Assembly: GCF_963678635.1 (NCBI RefSeq)
Contig: NC_087071.1
Span: 32,168,141-32,232,140, forward strand
Source: Symsagittifera roscoffensis
Lineage: Eukaryota > Xenacoelomorpha > Acoela > Convolutidae
Direction: 5' to 3'
Length of the DNA stretch: 64,000 nucleotides
A program made the translations under genes and the position numbers. This document shows positions 42,601-51,484 of the stretch, piece after piece. The notes below the pieces were generated by a model that worked only from the letters and a program-made list of their open reading frames with translations, had not been told where the DNA came from and searched no databases. The stretch's first letter is position 1; every line of letters begins with the position of its first letter.

Positions 42601-45490
42601 AGATGGTCTTCTCTGGAGGCTCTTTAGGCAATTCAGGATGATCTTCTATCGGTTTGCCTGACTTGTCCAGCCATCTCGTGAGTGGAAGACTGTCGTACGT
42701 TTCCTTGTCCATGAATGAGAAGCCATCTTTGATTTCAGGTCTATCTGCTTCTCTTTGCTCTTGTCTCTCATAGAACTCCGTCTTCTTACTCAAGCTGTCG
42801 GCATTCTGATGTTTATCTCGCGTTCTATGCTCAATTATCATGTTGTATCCGTCCAGGCGAACTATCCACCGCCCAATGTAACTTTGGTCCATTGAGTACG
42901 TTTTCAGCCAGCTCAGTGCTCTGTTGTCGACTCGCAACTTGAATGGCTCACTGCCCAGGTATGCCCTGTATTTCTCGACAAAGGTAACCACCGCGAACAT
43001 CTCAGCTTTCGGTGCTCCGTACTTCATTTCCGTGTCACTCAGGACTTTGCTCCCGTACGCTATTGGTCTCAAGACTGTCTTCCCATTCCATTCTTGTTCT
43101 TGGTGGAGAATCCCAGAAATCGCGACTACCGACGCATCCGTGTCCAGCACGTACATCCCTTTCTCAGTCGGCATACCCAGTACTGGTGCCTCACATAGCT
43201 CTTTCTTTATCCTCTGAAATGACTCTTCTGCTGCGTTGTTCCACGTGAACTTCTTGCCCTTGTGTCTCATTAATTGTTGCATCGGGTATACCTTGTCTGC
43301 ATAGCCTTTGATGAACTCTCTATAATAGTTAGCGAAACCCAGGAAGCTCATCAACTGGTGCTCTGTCTTCGGTGATTTCCAGGTCAGGACTGCTTCCACG
43401 GCGTCCGTATCAGGTCTGATGCCGTGCTTGTCTACCATCCTGCCCAAGTATTTTATTGAGTCCTTGAGTATCTCGCACTTTGATGGTTTACACTTTAGCC
43501 CCGACCTCTTCATGCATGCAAACACTTCGTCTAGTCTCTCAATGTGGTCTTCCAGTGTTGGCGTCGCTATTACCACGTCATCCACGTAGCACATTACCAG
43601 GTTGCCATACTTCTTCGTTACGCCTATCAGCGCGTGTGCCATCAACCGCTGAAACGTGGCTGTGGCATTGCAAAGTCCAAACGGCATCCGTTTCCATTGA
43701 AACAGACCCAACTCGCAGGCAAACCCTGTCTTGTCCCTGTCCTGCTTCCTTAGTGGTACTTGCCAAAAGGCCGAGCCTAAATCAAGAGTCGTAAAAAATT
43801 TTGCATCACCTAACTTCGAGAGGCTCTCATCAATCCTAGGTATGGGATAGGCATCCTTCAGCGTGACGGAGTTCAGGTATCGAAAGTCACAACAAAACCT
43901 CAACTGGTCGCCTTTCTTTTTGGCCATCACTACTCCACACGCCCACGGTGACTTGGATGGTTCTATCATGTCATACTCTAGTAACGTCTCGATCTCTTTT
44001 CTACACGCGTCCGATTTGTGTGGGGTCATGCGCCTCGCCCCCTCCCTGTGTGGTACCGCGTTTTCCTCAAGTTCTATTTCATGCTCAACGAAACTACAAC
44101 ACCCGATATCCGCCTTATGCCTCGAAAAAACTTCCTCGTTCCGCTCTAGTACGTCCTTGATGGCTTCGAGCTGTTCATCTTTCAGTTTGCCCCTCAAATG
44201 TTCAATCTCCGGCAGGACCGGTTTTTCATTTTGCATTTCATCTAGTGTGGGTCGCTCTGGAAAGTCCGAACAGCTCGAAAGACCATCATCCGTTTCTGAC
44301 TTAAGTGATTTAATAAGACCTGAAGAATCGTTTATTTTCTGCAATCGTCTCAAGATACAAATTTTGTCCCTGTGATTGGGACAATCAACAACTTCATTTT
44401 GTTTTGAGTTCTCAATTGTTTCATATCGAGTTTTAACCGGTAAAGCATATCCCAGTTTCCTCCCTCTCTGTATCGTGATCGGTATATCAAGGGTATTCAA
44501 CAAGACACTGACGCAGAGGCCGCTCTTCGTTATCGAAAATGATCTTCCTAAAACAGCAGCACTTTGACTATTAGGATTCGGAACTATGCACACTTGCTTG
44601 TTGTCACTTAGTTCATTGTAATTTTTCATCCTCAAACTTACGATTGCCGCTTCATTAGCTTTTAGCCTCACCCTCCTACTCAAGAATACCGGTGCTTTGT
44701 TTTCATTTGCCATTATTAAATTTACCGGTTTGATTGCGTACCTCCTATCCGGGTTCCGTATCCTGAACATTGCGTTATTTAGATCAATCGTTACGTCGAA
44801 ATTCCTGATGAAGTCTCTGCCCAAAATGAATTGGTCAGATTCATCTAGGTTTTCTACCACGATAAAGCTCATCCACAGGTTACGTTCCCCCAAATTGAGG
44901 GCTATTATCGGCGTCCTGCCCAGCACCCGAAGGGCCCCTTTGTTTGCAGCCGACAGCCGTATTCTCGAGTCTATCAAGTCACCTTTGTCAAAGCCCATCC
45001 TCTCCCAAGTTTCGATTGGTATGACGCTCAAGCTCAAGACTGCTCCCGTGTCAAGCAACCCACGCAACTGAGTCTTTTTGCCACTTATATCCAGCACGTG
45101 CCCTGTCACATCTGCCTCCGTCCCGATGTGCATTGCATCTTCTTCAAGCATGGCGCAGTGTCCAATCGATCTCACTTTCAATTCTTCTTTCCCTACGTAG
45201 ATTTGTCCAATTAGGTCTTCGTCACATGTTATCATCGTCTTGGTATAGATGTTAATCCCATCTATATTTAGCATCACCTCGTGTGGACCATAAGCTTCAA
45301 TATATCTGCTATCAACACGTACCGACTTGCTGCCCCCTCTCATGAGTAGTGCTCTCAGTGCTCTAGAAGTCGTTTGTGGGTTTATACCACTCAAATAGTC
45401 TGCATATACGTCAATGTGCATTATTGTCTGGTCGCTCGGCTCGCTCAAGTTTCTGGTTACCTCGTGGCCGCCCACTGTGATTATCGACAT
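39659..45490 (-). CDS. pol: Giant-element Pol polyprotein (protease, RT, RNase H, integrase)
   Basis: 1943 codons. Domains in order are the aspartic protease with LLDTGAVLSLS (Asp147), then reverse transcriptase (about 480-690) with CDFRYLN and the catalytic YVDD at 635-638. RNase H has LDTDAS (about 783) and VDNRALS, and the integrase core has Asp1240, Asp1299 (QSDNGKAF) and Glu1335 (NGLVERQNR). A GPY/F module follows (KKWRGPF, 1473-1478). Between RNase H and integrase lies a 250-residue acidic linker. The integrase HHCC finger keeps only the CLAC half (1209-1212); the His half is missing. About 450 extra residues follow the GPF module. Its AUG overlaps the gag stop as UAAUG. Confidence 0.95.
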   Translation of the reverse strand: MSIITVGGHEVTRNLSEPSDQTIMHIDVYADYLSGINPQTTSRALRALLMRGGSKSVRVDSRYIEAYGPHEVMLNIDGINIYTKTMITCDEDLIGQIYVGKEELKVRSIGHCAMLEEDAMHIGTEADVTGHVLDISGKKTQLRGLLDTGAVLSLSVIPIETWERMGFDKGDLIDSRIRLSAANKGALRVLGRTPIIALNLGERNLWMSFIVVENLDESDQFILGRDFIRNFDVTIDLNNAMFRIRNPDRRYAIKPVNLIMANENKAPVFLSRRVRLKANEAAIVSLRMKNYNELSDNKQVCIVPNPNSQSAAVLGRSFSITKSGLCVSVLLNTLDIPITIQRGRKLGYALPVKTRYETIENSKQNEVVDCPNHRDKICILRRLQKINDSSGLIKSLKSETDDGLSSCSDFPERPTLDEMQNEKPVLPEIEHLRGKLKDEQLEAIKDVLERNEEVFSRHKADIGCCSFVEHEIELEENAVPHREGARRMTPHKSDACRKEIETLLEYDMIEPSKSPWACGVVMAKKKGDQLRFCCDFRYLNSVTLKDAYPIPRIDESLSKLGDAKFFTTLDLGSAFWQVPLRKQDRDKTGFACELGLFQWKRMPFGLCNATATFQRLMAHALIGVTKKYGNLVMCYVDDVVIATPTLEDHIERLDEVFACMKRSGLKCKPSKCEILKDSIKYLGRMVDKHGIRPDTDAVEAVLTWKSPKTEHQLMSFLGFANYYREFIKGYADKVYPMQQLMRHKGKKFTWNNAAEESFQRIKKELCEAPVLGMPTEKGMYVLDTDASVVAISGILHQEQEWNGKTVLRPIAYGSKVLSDTEMKYGAPKAEMFAVVTFVEKYRAYLGSEPFKLRVDNRALSWLKTYSMDQSYIGRWIVRLDGYNMIIEHRTRDKHQNADSLSKKTEFYERQEQREADRPEIKDGFSFMDKETYDSLPLTRWLDKSGKPIEDHPELPKEPPEKTILRKSKRIPIEIILKSKIVKETLKAKGYDLNQVEAGTAQIDDDLMRLLEKLSDDKPVIQEKGQEKPEFTILRRKETVNDTDSSRGSVTDSKDVVRSLVDKIPEDILEQTKVRKKKVTFKEDTEHLGLGQESGECSRFTEEGTGEGKLSGEREGWDEDSDESSENQDSLCMILAEEKTRHHDRELQTDPSSGTYNMDIQEMRGGEELEKIAVARKPFRELSCNSNIRTDHRFDWPGMRKACERWVNACLACLQVKDPRKMKFPLKSVESSEFNEVVQIDHQKICMTESGYNQILVIIDHFTKLAEAVPCQTASAEETCDHLITHWISRYGCPMTFQSDNGKAFVGDLTKELMKRSHIAQAHSTTYHPQTNGLVERQNRTLVNMLRVYCSRYMTDWDKYLPQVVGAYNSTQHSTTGISPFMMLTGRERAMPLTFFYPEYEGKRTSPQAYVKEAIKRQQELNELCRRNTAQAQMRQRRKYDEKILRAKPYEVGQYVWVFQNVIPPKGTKKLLKKWRGPFMITDVHQQGRFYRLSTGRAAHYENLKPHVPSPEDWCIPKDMEGLEYLVVEPACEVNEKGTREKNDGNENLSLDDNEKIGVRSDAGSFVEEDWNDPEQDEVPKWMEPDRPTPPETRSGNRKRTGMRYNRYGDDFLIDKIQPDNLGEELLKAGELEAGEEWQVIDDGGHYPQDDYSTPEVETDLEQSEIERRENTNLRILEWMRDVKDESREGQSIQQVDVSAANYMKAEDPLFGWTATDRPLDIPQDNSDPTTSTGTSINIFVRGVGVGLTHTENLMIKKLKEVRETSELELEEEEPEPTIGRNFKTKFEIPNEYSENIMITDSDFILSNRTSAICITADMSFKSRLEADFKREYQNVEFLFRQRPGLGGMAALPPSVAQVPGKYLCFLVTRVNDRNTIDPEHVILALTRLRDFMIERGITEVSMPVYDPNRGKLSPRELYAILHVVFAETEIMVYLHKKYYLSIA

Positions 45491-45494
45491 TATC
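45486..45494 (-). promoter_or_regulatory. UAAUG stop/start overlap between gag and pol
   Basis: The gag stop TAA occupies 45492-45490 and the pol ATG 45490-45488, sharing one base. pol is in the -1 frame relative to gag. UAAUG overlaps are known to support termination-reinitiation, for example in the SART1 non-LTR retrotransposon. Here this would replace the usual frameshift or readthrough. Confidence 0.7.
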
Positions 45495-48018
45495 TCGCCC
45501 CGATTTTCGATATGCCAAAAGGCTTACCTGTCACCACTTTTACAGTGTTACAATTCCTCGTCTTTGTTGAGCCCGGTACAGCCTCTGGTGTTGGGTTCGA
45601 TCCGGTTAATGCTTCGTTAAAATTCTGTTTTTCGATCTCCAGCTTTAGTCGTTGCTCTATTTCTTTCGCAGCCAGATCCTGTTTCACTTTGGCAATTGCT
45701 TCCGTCGCCGCTTTCTCATAATTTATCCCTAGAGAATTCCCTGCCGCGGATTCTATCGCACCATTAACATGTGTTACAGCTTTCACTGTCTTCGTTGGCA
45801 ATTCCGTGCTTGGTGTTCCTAAGTTCCTCGATTCAAACTCGCTTTGCCTGTTCCGCTGATTCTGCACCGCCGCTAATGCCAACTTATGTTTGGGGTGACT
45901 CTGGTCCTTGACCGCTTCCCAGAACAAGGGACAATTCATTCTGAAGTGCCGCTCCTGGTTACAGAAGAAGCATCTAGCGCCTATCTTGATGATTAAGCCA
46001 TTATAGTACTCGTGTTCCTCCATCTGGCTCATGTCCTCCTCATCCGGTGCGTATCCTAGGCTCTTCATGCCTTGTTTGTATGTTGTGCAGTCAGCCACGT
46101 GGTGATCCGCCGACCCGCAGTTCGCGCATGATCTGCGCTTGTCCATGTCATCTCTAGGCTTGTACCATGACGACCTCTGGGGTTGACTTCCCCCTTGCGT
46201 GTTCCTGTTTTCTGTATATGAGTATTTCTTGGGTTTCATCAGCATGTATTCCCTTGATTTCTGTCTCATTTCTTCTGGGGTTGGTGCGCTGTCTTTCGAC
46301 AATGTGTAGTATGTTGCTAACATTGTCCTTAAGTCGTCACTTTTTACCCCATCAATGAACTTCGAGGCAATGCTAAAGTTTCTTCTATTTGTCGACTCCT
46401 CTGGGTCACTCCTTCTTCTCAAGCTCTCGAGATCATCTAGGAACCGATCTATTGACTCGTCGTCCCTCTGCCTTCTCTTTTCAAATCGCATCATCGCTTG
46501 GTGACCCTTCATGCCTGACCCGAATCGAATCAGCAATATCTCGAAGATCTTGTCCGCAGTATCGCGTTCTTCCTCTTTCTTTGCAACCACGCATTTCAAT
46601 GCCGTGCCTTCCAGGTTACTGAGTATGGCTGTGCATGCTTGCCTTTCATCATTTAAGTTATCTTGTTCTAGATGTAATCTCATCACTTCCACCCACGTGT
46701 CAATGCATCCATCTGAGTCGTCTTTGAATTCTTTTGGCTTCTTGAAAGTTTTCCTTGATTTTCCGTCTCTCCTGTCGCTCGAGTTAGTGTTCCTCGTGGC
46801 GAAGGCCTCTAGAGTCCTGTTCATCATCTCCCAAGTGCTTGCCCACGTCATGGCATCCGGACCTGCGTTGCTGCTAGCTGTTGAGTCCCCCGGACCACTC
46901 GTTGTGGTTGAATTCCCACTTTTCATGATTGTTTTATCAGCCGTTGGTGCTATGCTCACCGTATCCCGGGTTAAGGGCAACGGTGTCGATTGCCGTTTGC
47001 CCCTTTGTGGTTCTACAAAGTCAACTCTGGTGCCTTGCGTGCGATCCGCTGCCGGTCTTTCTTGTGAGGTAGAATTTCTCAAGATTGCATCCAATTTCGT
47101 CTGTATTGCACATGAACTTTCGGCCTGATTCTTGCTCATTGTGTCCAGCCTCTTTTCCAGGCTACCTATTTGGCTGTTGACATCATCATATCGGTTTTTC
47201 AACTGTTGCAAATCTTTTTTGATGTTCCTTTCTCGTTCTTTATTGGTGGCTTCTACCTTATCTGTCATCTCCTTGAGTCTCTCGTCTGTTGCCTTAGCCA
47301 GGTTAAAATAACTATCCAGATACTCGTGTTTGTTGTATCTTAATTCTTTTCTTATCACTTCTCTGTCCTCTTCGCTGTGCTTCAGCTTTTTGTCGATCTG
47401 ATTCAGTTTTGCCTTCAAGTCACCTAGCTCAAGAGTAGCCTCTTCATGGTCAGCCGTTGGTCTTTCTTCGGCCGTTGCTTCTGCTTTAGTTTGTTCCTCT
47501 CTCGGATTGGCTTCTGTCGTCTTCGTGCTCACTGTCCCAAATGTTCGTGCTCTTTCAGCTTTTGGTTCTTCAGTCACGTTCTCTTTCGTTTTTATTCCGA
47601 CCATCATCGCCAACCTTTCTGTAAAAGATGTCTTTTTTACTTGAGAGTCTTCTTTCACCGTTTCTTCGGTGTTGCCTATTGCATCTTCCACATCGTCTAT
47701 TGGTGAGAACTCTATGGGTTTCGGGTTTGGTTCTTCTGCATTGGGCATTGGAGTTGACTCCGTCGTCTTTTTCTCCAGTTCATCTACGCTCTGGTCTGGT
47801 GTCTCTAGGTCGATTTCGATTGTAGGCTCCACCTGTTTTTCCCTCGCATCTTCTCGCGTCTTGCTCTCGGTGCCACTCCTCGTGCTGACCATGCTAACTG
47901 AAAAGTTATTTCTTGTTTTGCCTGGGCCCCTTGATGTTGTTCCACGCAGCGACGAGTTATATTTCGTGTTTGATCCACTTGACCTTTTTTCAAGCACCGG
48001 TACCCTACTCCGTTTCAT
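45490..48018 (-). CDS. gag: Giant-element Gag
   Basis: 842 codons from the ATG at 48018. The N-terminal 200 residues are charged and disordered, and a coiled coil occupies about 195-320. The retrotransposon gag (capsid) region follows (CIDTWVEVMRLHLEQ to about FRSGMK-type RFGSGMKGHQ and FLDDLESLRRRS). It carries two CX2CX4HX4C zinc knuckles at 631-644 (CANC...C) and 683-696 (CFFC...C), and a basic tail. Larger than most Ty3/gypsy Gag proteins. The two knuckles predict nucleic-acid binding in the particle. The stop codon overlaps the pol start. Confidence 0.92.
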   Translation of the reverse strand: MKRSRVPVLEKRSSGSNTKYNSSLRGTTSRGPGKTRNNFSVSMVSTRSGTESKTREDAREKQVEPTIEIDLETPDQSVDELEKKTTESTPMPNAEEPNPKPIEFSPIDDVEDAIGNTEETVKEDSQVKKTSFTERLAMMVGIKTKENVTEEPKAERARTFGTVSTKTTEANPREEQTKAEATAEERPTADHEEATLELGDLKAKLNQIDKKLKHSEEDREVIRKELRYNKHEYLDSYFNLAKATDERLKEMTDKVEATNKERERNIKKDLQQLKNRYDDVNSQIGSLEKRLDTMSKNQAESSCAIQTKLDAILRNSTSQERPAADRTQGTRVDFVEPQRGKRQSTPLPLTRDTVSIAPTADKTIMKSGNSTTTSGPGDSTASSNAGPDAMTWASTWEMMNRTLEAFATRNTNSSDRRDGKSRKTFKKPKEFKDDSDGCIDTWVEVMRLHLEQDNLNDERQACTAILSNLEGTALKCVVAKKEEERDTADKIFEILLIRFGSGMKGHQAMMRFEKRRQRDDESIDRFLDDLESLRRRSDPEESTNRRNFSIASKFIDGVKSDDLRTMLATYYTLSKDSAPTPEEMRQKSREYMLMKPKKYSYTENRNTQGGSQPQRSSWYKPRDDMDKRRSCANCGSADHHVADCTTYKQGMKSLGYAPDEEDMSQMEEHEYYNGLIIKIGARCFFCNQERHFRMNCPLFWEAVKDQSHPKHKLALAAVQNQRNRQSEFESRNLGTPSTELPTKTVKAVTHVNGAIESAAGNSLGINYEKAATEAIAKVKQDLAAKEIEQRLKLEIEKQNFNEALTGSNPTPEAVPGSTKTRNCNTVKVVTGKPFGISKIGAR

Positions 48019-48359
48019 TATTCCTATTTACAATTTCCCTTATTTACAATATTATTATATACACAATTCTATTCTAAGAATAAAAAATTTTTGTGGAAAC
48101 AAATTCTTAAAAGAAAATATACAACGTGATAAAAACTTTGTTCCAGTTCTCTAAAATCTTCGAGTAACTTTCTTTATTCGTGGTCCCAACCGTACCGGGT
48201 TCCAATTAGTCTTGTTCTGTCTTGATTCTGTCTTAAAACAACTTGTTGTAATTTTACTTCAATTTTTAGACTGTCCTAAGACTTCCAGTTACCGTCCCTA
48301 CTCTTCTTCGTACCGTCCCAGGCTTCCTTTTACTGTCCCAAGACTGTTCGGTAATGTCC

Positions 48360-48975
48360 CAGTACTCCGTCAGTGTCCCAAGACCCCTGACCCAAGGCTA
48401 GTGTCCCAAGACTACTGTCCCAAGGCTAGTGTCCCAAGACTACTGTCCCAAGGCCAATGTCCCAAGGCTAGTGTCCCAAGACTACTGTCCCAAGGCTAGT
48501 GTCCCAATATTACTGTCCCAAGGCTAGTGTCCCAAGGCTAGTGTCCCAAGACTACTGTCCCAAGGCTAGTGTCCCAAGGCTAGTGTCCCAAGACTACTGT
48601 CCCAAGGCTAGTGTCCCAAGACTACTGTCCCAAGACTACTATCCCAAGGCTAGTGTCCCAAGACTACTGTCCCAAGACCACTGTCCCAAGACCCCTGTCC
48701 CAAGACCCTTGTCCCAAGACCACTGTCCCAAGACCCTTGTCCCAAGACCACTGTCCCAAGACCACTGTCCCAAGACCCTGTCCCAAGACCACTGTCCCAA
48801 GACCACTGTCCCAAGACCACTGTCCCAAGACCCTGTCCCAAGACCACTGTCCCAAGACCCTGTCCCAAGACCACTGTCCCAAGACCACTGTCCCAAGACT
48901 GTATCAAGACCACTGTCCCAAGACCACTGTCCCAAGACCCTGTCCCAAGACCACTGTCCCAAGACTGTTCTGGTC
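48360..48975. repeat. 14-bp minisatellite in the leader
   Basis: About 40 or more units of the form TGTCCCAAGACCAC. There are two blocks: variants with GGCTAG (about 48395-48660) and variants with GACCAC (about 48660-48960). Some units are 12 bases (CCCTGTCCCAAGA spacing). A 14-base unit leaves all frames open, which is why long repetitive frames appear on both strands here; they are not genes. The flank 48268-48360 shows decayed units. Confidence 0.95.
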
Positions 48976-49893
48976 CAACACTGTCCCTGGACTTCTTTGG
49001 CACTGTCCCAAGGCTGTTTGACAAGTGTCTGAGCGGTGGGACTTCTCTCTTTTTCGTTATGGGGACTTCTTGATTCACTGTGCCTTGTACCACCACTCAA
49101 GCTCGAGTAAAATTTCCCCAAAAGCACTTTCTTAAAAGCCAAATGCTGACCCCCTTTTTTCTTATTTCTTTTTAGTTACCTCTATTTCAATGTTCCAAAC
49201 AACTTGAGACCAAAACCTGTGCGCAGGTATCTTGTGATCACCTGTTCGTATAAAAACTAAACACAAATCCTCCCCAAAATGCAACAAAAAATCCAAGCCA
49301 GAAAAAGTAATAAAAACTGAAAAATGAGCCCACCTAAATTTCAAAGGTGACCAATGTCTACCTTTCGTCGAAAAAAAAAAATGTCTGGTACCTAATTGCC
49401 ACGCGTTTCCTTCCCCCCTGCTAGCAATCTTATGGGGTATCACAAAAACTGTCTATGTCCGTTTCCCCCTACCGATCCGACCAGGGTACCTACCTTAACC
49501 TAATTCCAATTTTGGATATCCGTTTCCTATGACCAACGCGTGTAAATGACTAATGTAACTAAATCAACGATGTCGACCAATTAGTTACTCTAATTTCTCT
49601 CCTTTTTACAATTTACAACCGCCAACCTCTAACTTAACCAGCCCCCCTTCTAACCTCCCCCCTTTTTAGCCCCCCTTCTTAAGCCTAAAATTACCTTAAG
49701 CGCCGGGTGCTAAACCTCTCAAGAGAAAACCGTAGACCTGTCTCCAGGCCTGCTCAAGTAAAAACGTTTCTCAAAACCGGGGGACATCGCTTATCCAATT
49801 TTACACTTATTTCCTATAATGTAATGTGAGTTGTAACGATACCCGTTCTGCCCAACTTGAGAACTCGAGAACTGTCAAATCCTTCTTGGCTGC

Positions 49894-50103
49894 TTTCCCA
49901 CTCGACTGATCACCTGTTCCAGTTCAGTCTCCTATTGGTTCAGCTCAAGTGTTCCTGAATCGGTTTCCCACTCGGCCGGTCACCTGTTCCAGTCGAGTCT
50001 CCTATTGGTTCAGATCAAGTGCTCCTGAACAACCTTCCCACTCGGCTGGTCACCTCTTCCAGTCAAGTCTCCTTGTTGTCCAGCTAAGTTCCAAGCTATC
50101 TGA
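49894..50103. repeat. 70-bp unit repeated three times in the leader
   Basis: TTCCCACTCG recurs with exact 70-base spacing (ends at 49900, 49970 and 50040), each time followed by CACCTGTTCCAGT and CTCCTATTGGTTCAG or variants. Non-coding. Possibly a packaging, dimerisation or enhancer array. Confidence 0.85.
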
Positions 50104-50549
50104 AAACCCTTGACAACGCCCCACACTCGGGCACCTTATCAAGGTTACTGGGTTAAATTACTAGGTTGATCGAAACGATCGAACTTGTAAAACAGTATGG
50201 GTATACTATTTAATTAATATGAAGGTTTGATCCAACTAATCTGGTGTCAAAGTCACTGTCTTTTTTCGTTTTATGGTTTTTGTTCCTTTTTCTATTCTTT
50301 TTTGGTTTTTTGTTTTGCTTTTTGTCTTTTTGCTCGTGTTTTTGTCCCCCTAGTTGCCCCCCTTTACTCGGTTAGCTAAGCCTCGTTCGGAGAGCGTACC
50401 AGGAAGTTTTCTTGAGTTTTCTTAAAAAGCTATCACGGTACAACCGGAAGGTTTGCACGTTCCTGTCGAACCGTACCGCCGGTACTCTAGAATGGGCATT
50501 CAGCCCGAAGCTGTCTCAAGTGGGTTCGACTCCGTAGTCTTGATGTCGT

Positions 50550-50578
50550 AAACACCCAGGAGCGCCATAAAAACACTA
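50550..50578 (-). promoter_or_regulatory. Candidate primer-binding site
   Basis: On the minus strand, 11 bases after the 5' LTR, the sequence TGGCGCTCCTGGGTG begins with the TGG expected to pair with a tRNA CCA end. The offset is larger than usual and the tRNA was not identified. Confidence 0.4.
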
Positions 50579-51479
50579 TGTAACATTCGTCTACTGCAGT
50601 CACACATGAGGCTTAAGAAAAATAGGCCCTATAACCATTGGCTCAAGAGTCAGGGACACTATCTCTTGTGTTTTTGTACCTCAAATCAGTCGAGCCAATT
50701 CGGTTCGCTTGTGACATGAGACTACGACCCGTTACAGCTTAAAGGCTACTACTAAAATATCCCCCCACTCTAGAATTAGAAACGTCCCCATACTTAGGTC
50801 TCTAGATACCCAAAATACATGAACGCCATTAAAAACCGGGTTGGAACAATCCGTTAAGTTACTTTTTATTAGACAGTGGAACTTTGATCCATTTCAGATG
50901 GATCAACCTAAAACTCGCCTTACCTCAACATAACAATTATAAAACACACTCTAGAAATTTAAATTAGTACTCACATTGTAGCACGCTCAAGAACCAGCAA
51001 GTAAATAAGTCGGTGAGCAACTCAAGGATCAATAAAGTAACTAAAATGAGTTTAATGTTAGTCAGTTTTAATAACAAGAACAAGTTTTTACTCTAGACTG
51101 TAAGTTCTCGTGAACCATTGGGACACTCTAGCTGTCCACCTTTCCACCGAAGGTTCACTCTAGTCCAGTTTAGAATAATACTCCAATCACAACAATCCAG
51201 TTCGTGGGAATGCGCTCGTCTCTGTTTTAGATGGGACAGCTCTACTCTCGATTATTATTGCTACTGAAATTGCGAATAGCAATTTCCCACTGATTTTTCT
51301 AGCAACTTTCCCGCGATTGTCACTCGATCGTTCTGACTTCTCTTTTCTGATTTTCAGTTATCGCGAGAAAATCGTGCATGACAGGTTCCATTCGAAATTT
51401 TGAAAAATTAAATTTCACTCCAAAATTAAGTGTTTTTTGCTTCTCTCAAGGTCAAACTTCCAAATATGACCGACTGGCA
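50579..51479 (-). repeat. 5' LTR of the giant element
   Basis: 901 bases, partner of 28961-29861. No convincing TATA box was seen on the minus strand. A donor-like GAGGTAAGG lies at about 50923. It carries four CTCAAG words on the plus strand. Confidence 0.95.
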
Positions 51480-51484
51480 CACTT

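Larger units (their letters stand above)
48019..50578 (-). other. Leader (5' untranslated region) of the giant element
   Basis: 2.56 kb between 5' LTR and gag, unusually long. It holds a 14-bp minisatellite, a 70-bp triplicate and several potential splice donors. The stretch 49590-49740 is very C-rich on the plus strand, hence purine-rich in the RNA. No conserved frame. Confidence 0.7.
28961..51479 (-). mobile_element. Giant Ty3/gypsy-type LTR retrotransposon with extra ORFs (22.5 kb)
   Basis: Bounded by two 901-base LTRs in direct orientation (28961-29861 and 50579-51479), TG..CA ended on the plus strand. Flanking pentamers AACTT (28956-28960) and CACTT (51480-51484) match at four of five bases, as expected for a target-site duplication with one change. 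In its own sense it carries a leader, gag, pol with protease-RT-RNase H-integrase order (Ty3/gypsy order), and then about 9 kb of extra coding sequence. Usual Ty3/gypsy elements are 5-10 kb, so this is two to four times normal size. The near-identical LTRs mean recent insertion. Confidence 0.95.

Noticed and set aside
30460-47825. Many open frames of 60-200 codons on the plus strand across the giant element
   Set aside because: They are antisense shadows of gag, pol and the accessory ORFs, without domains or splice context.
48360-48975. CRISPR-like array
   Set aside because: Units are contiguous without unique spacers, and the DNA is a eukaryotic retroelement.
48212-49142. Long repetitive open frames on both strands (Pro/Gln/Asp/Thr-rich)
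   Set aside because: They arise from the 14-bp minisatellite, whose unit length leaves every frame open.
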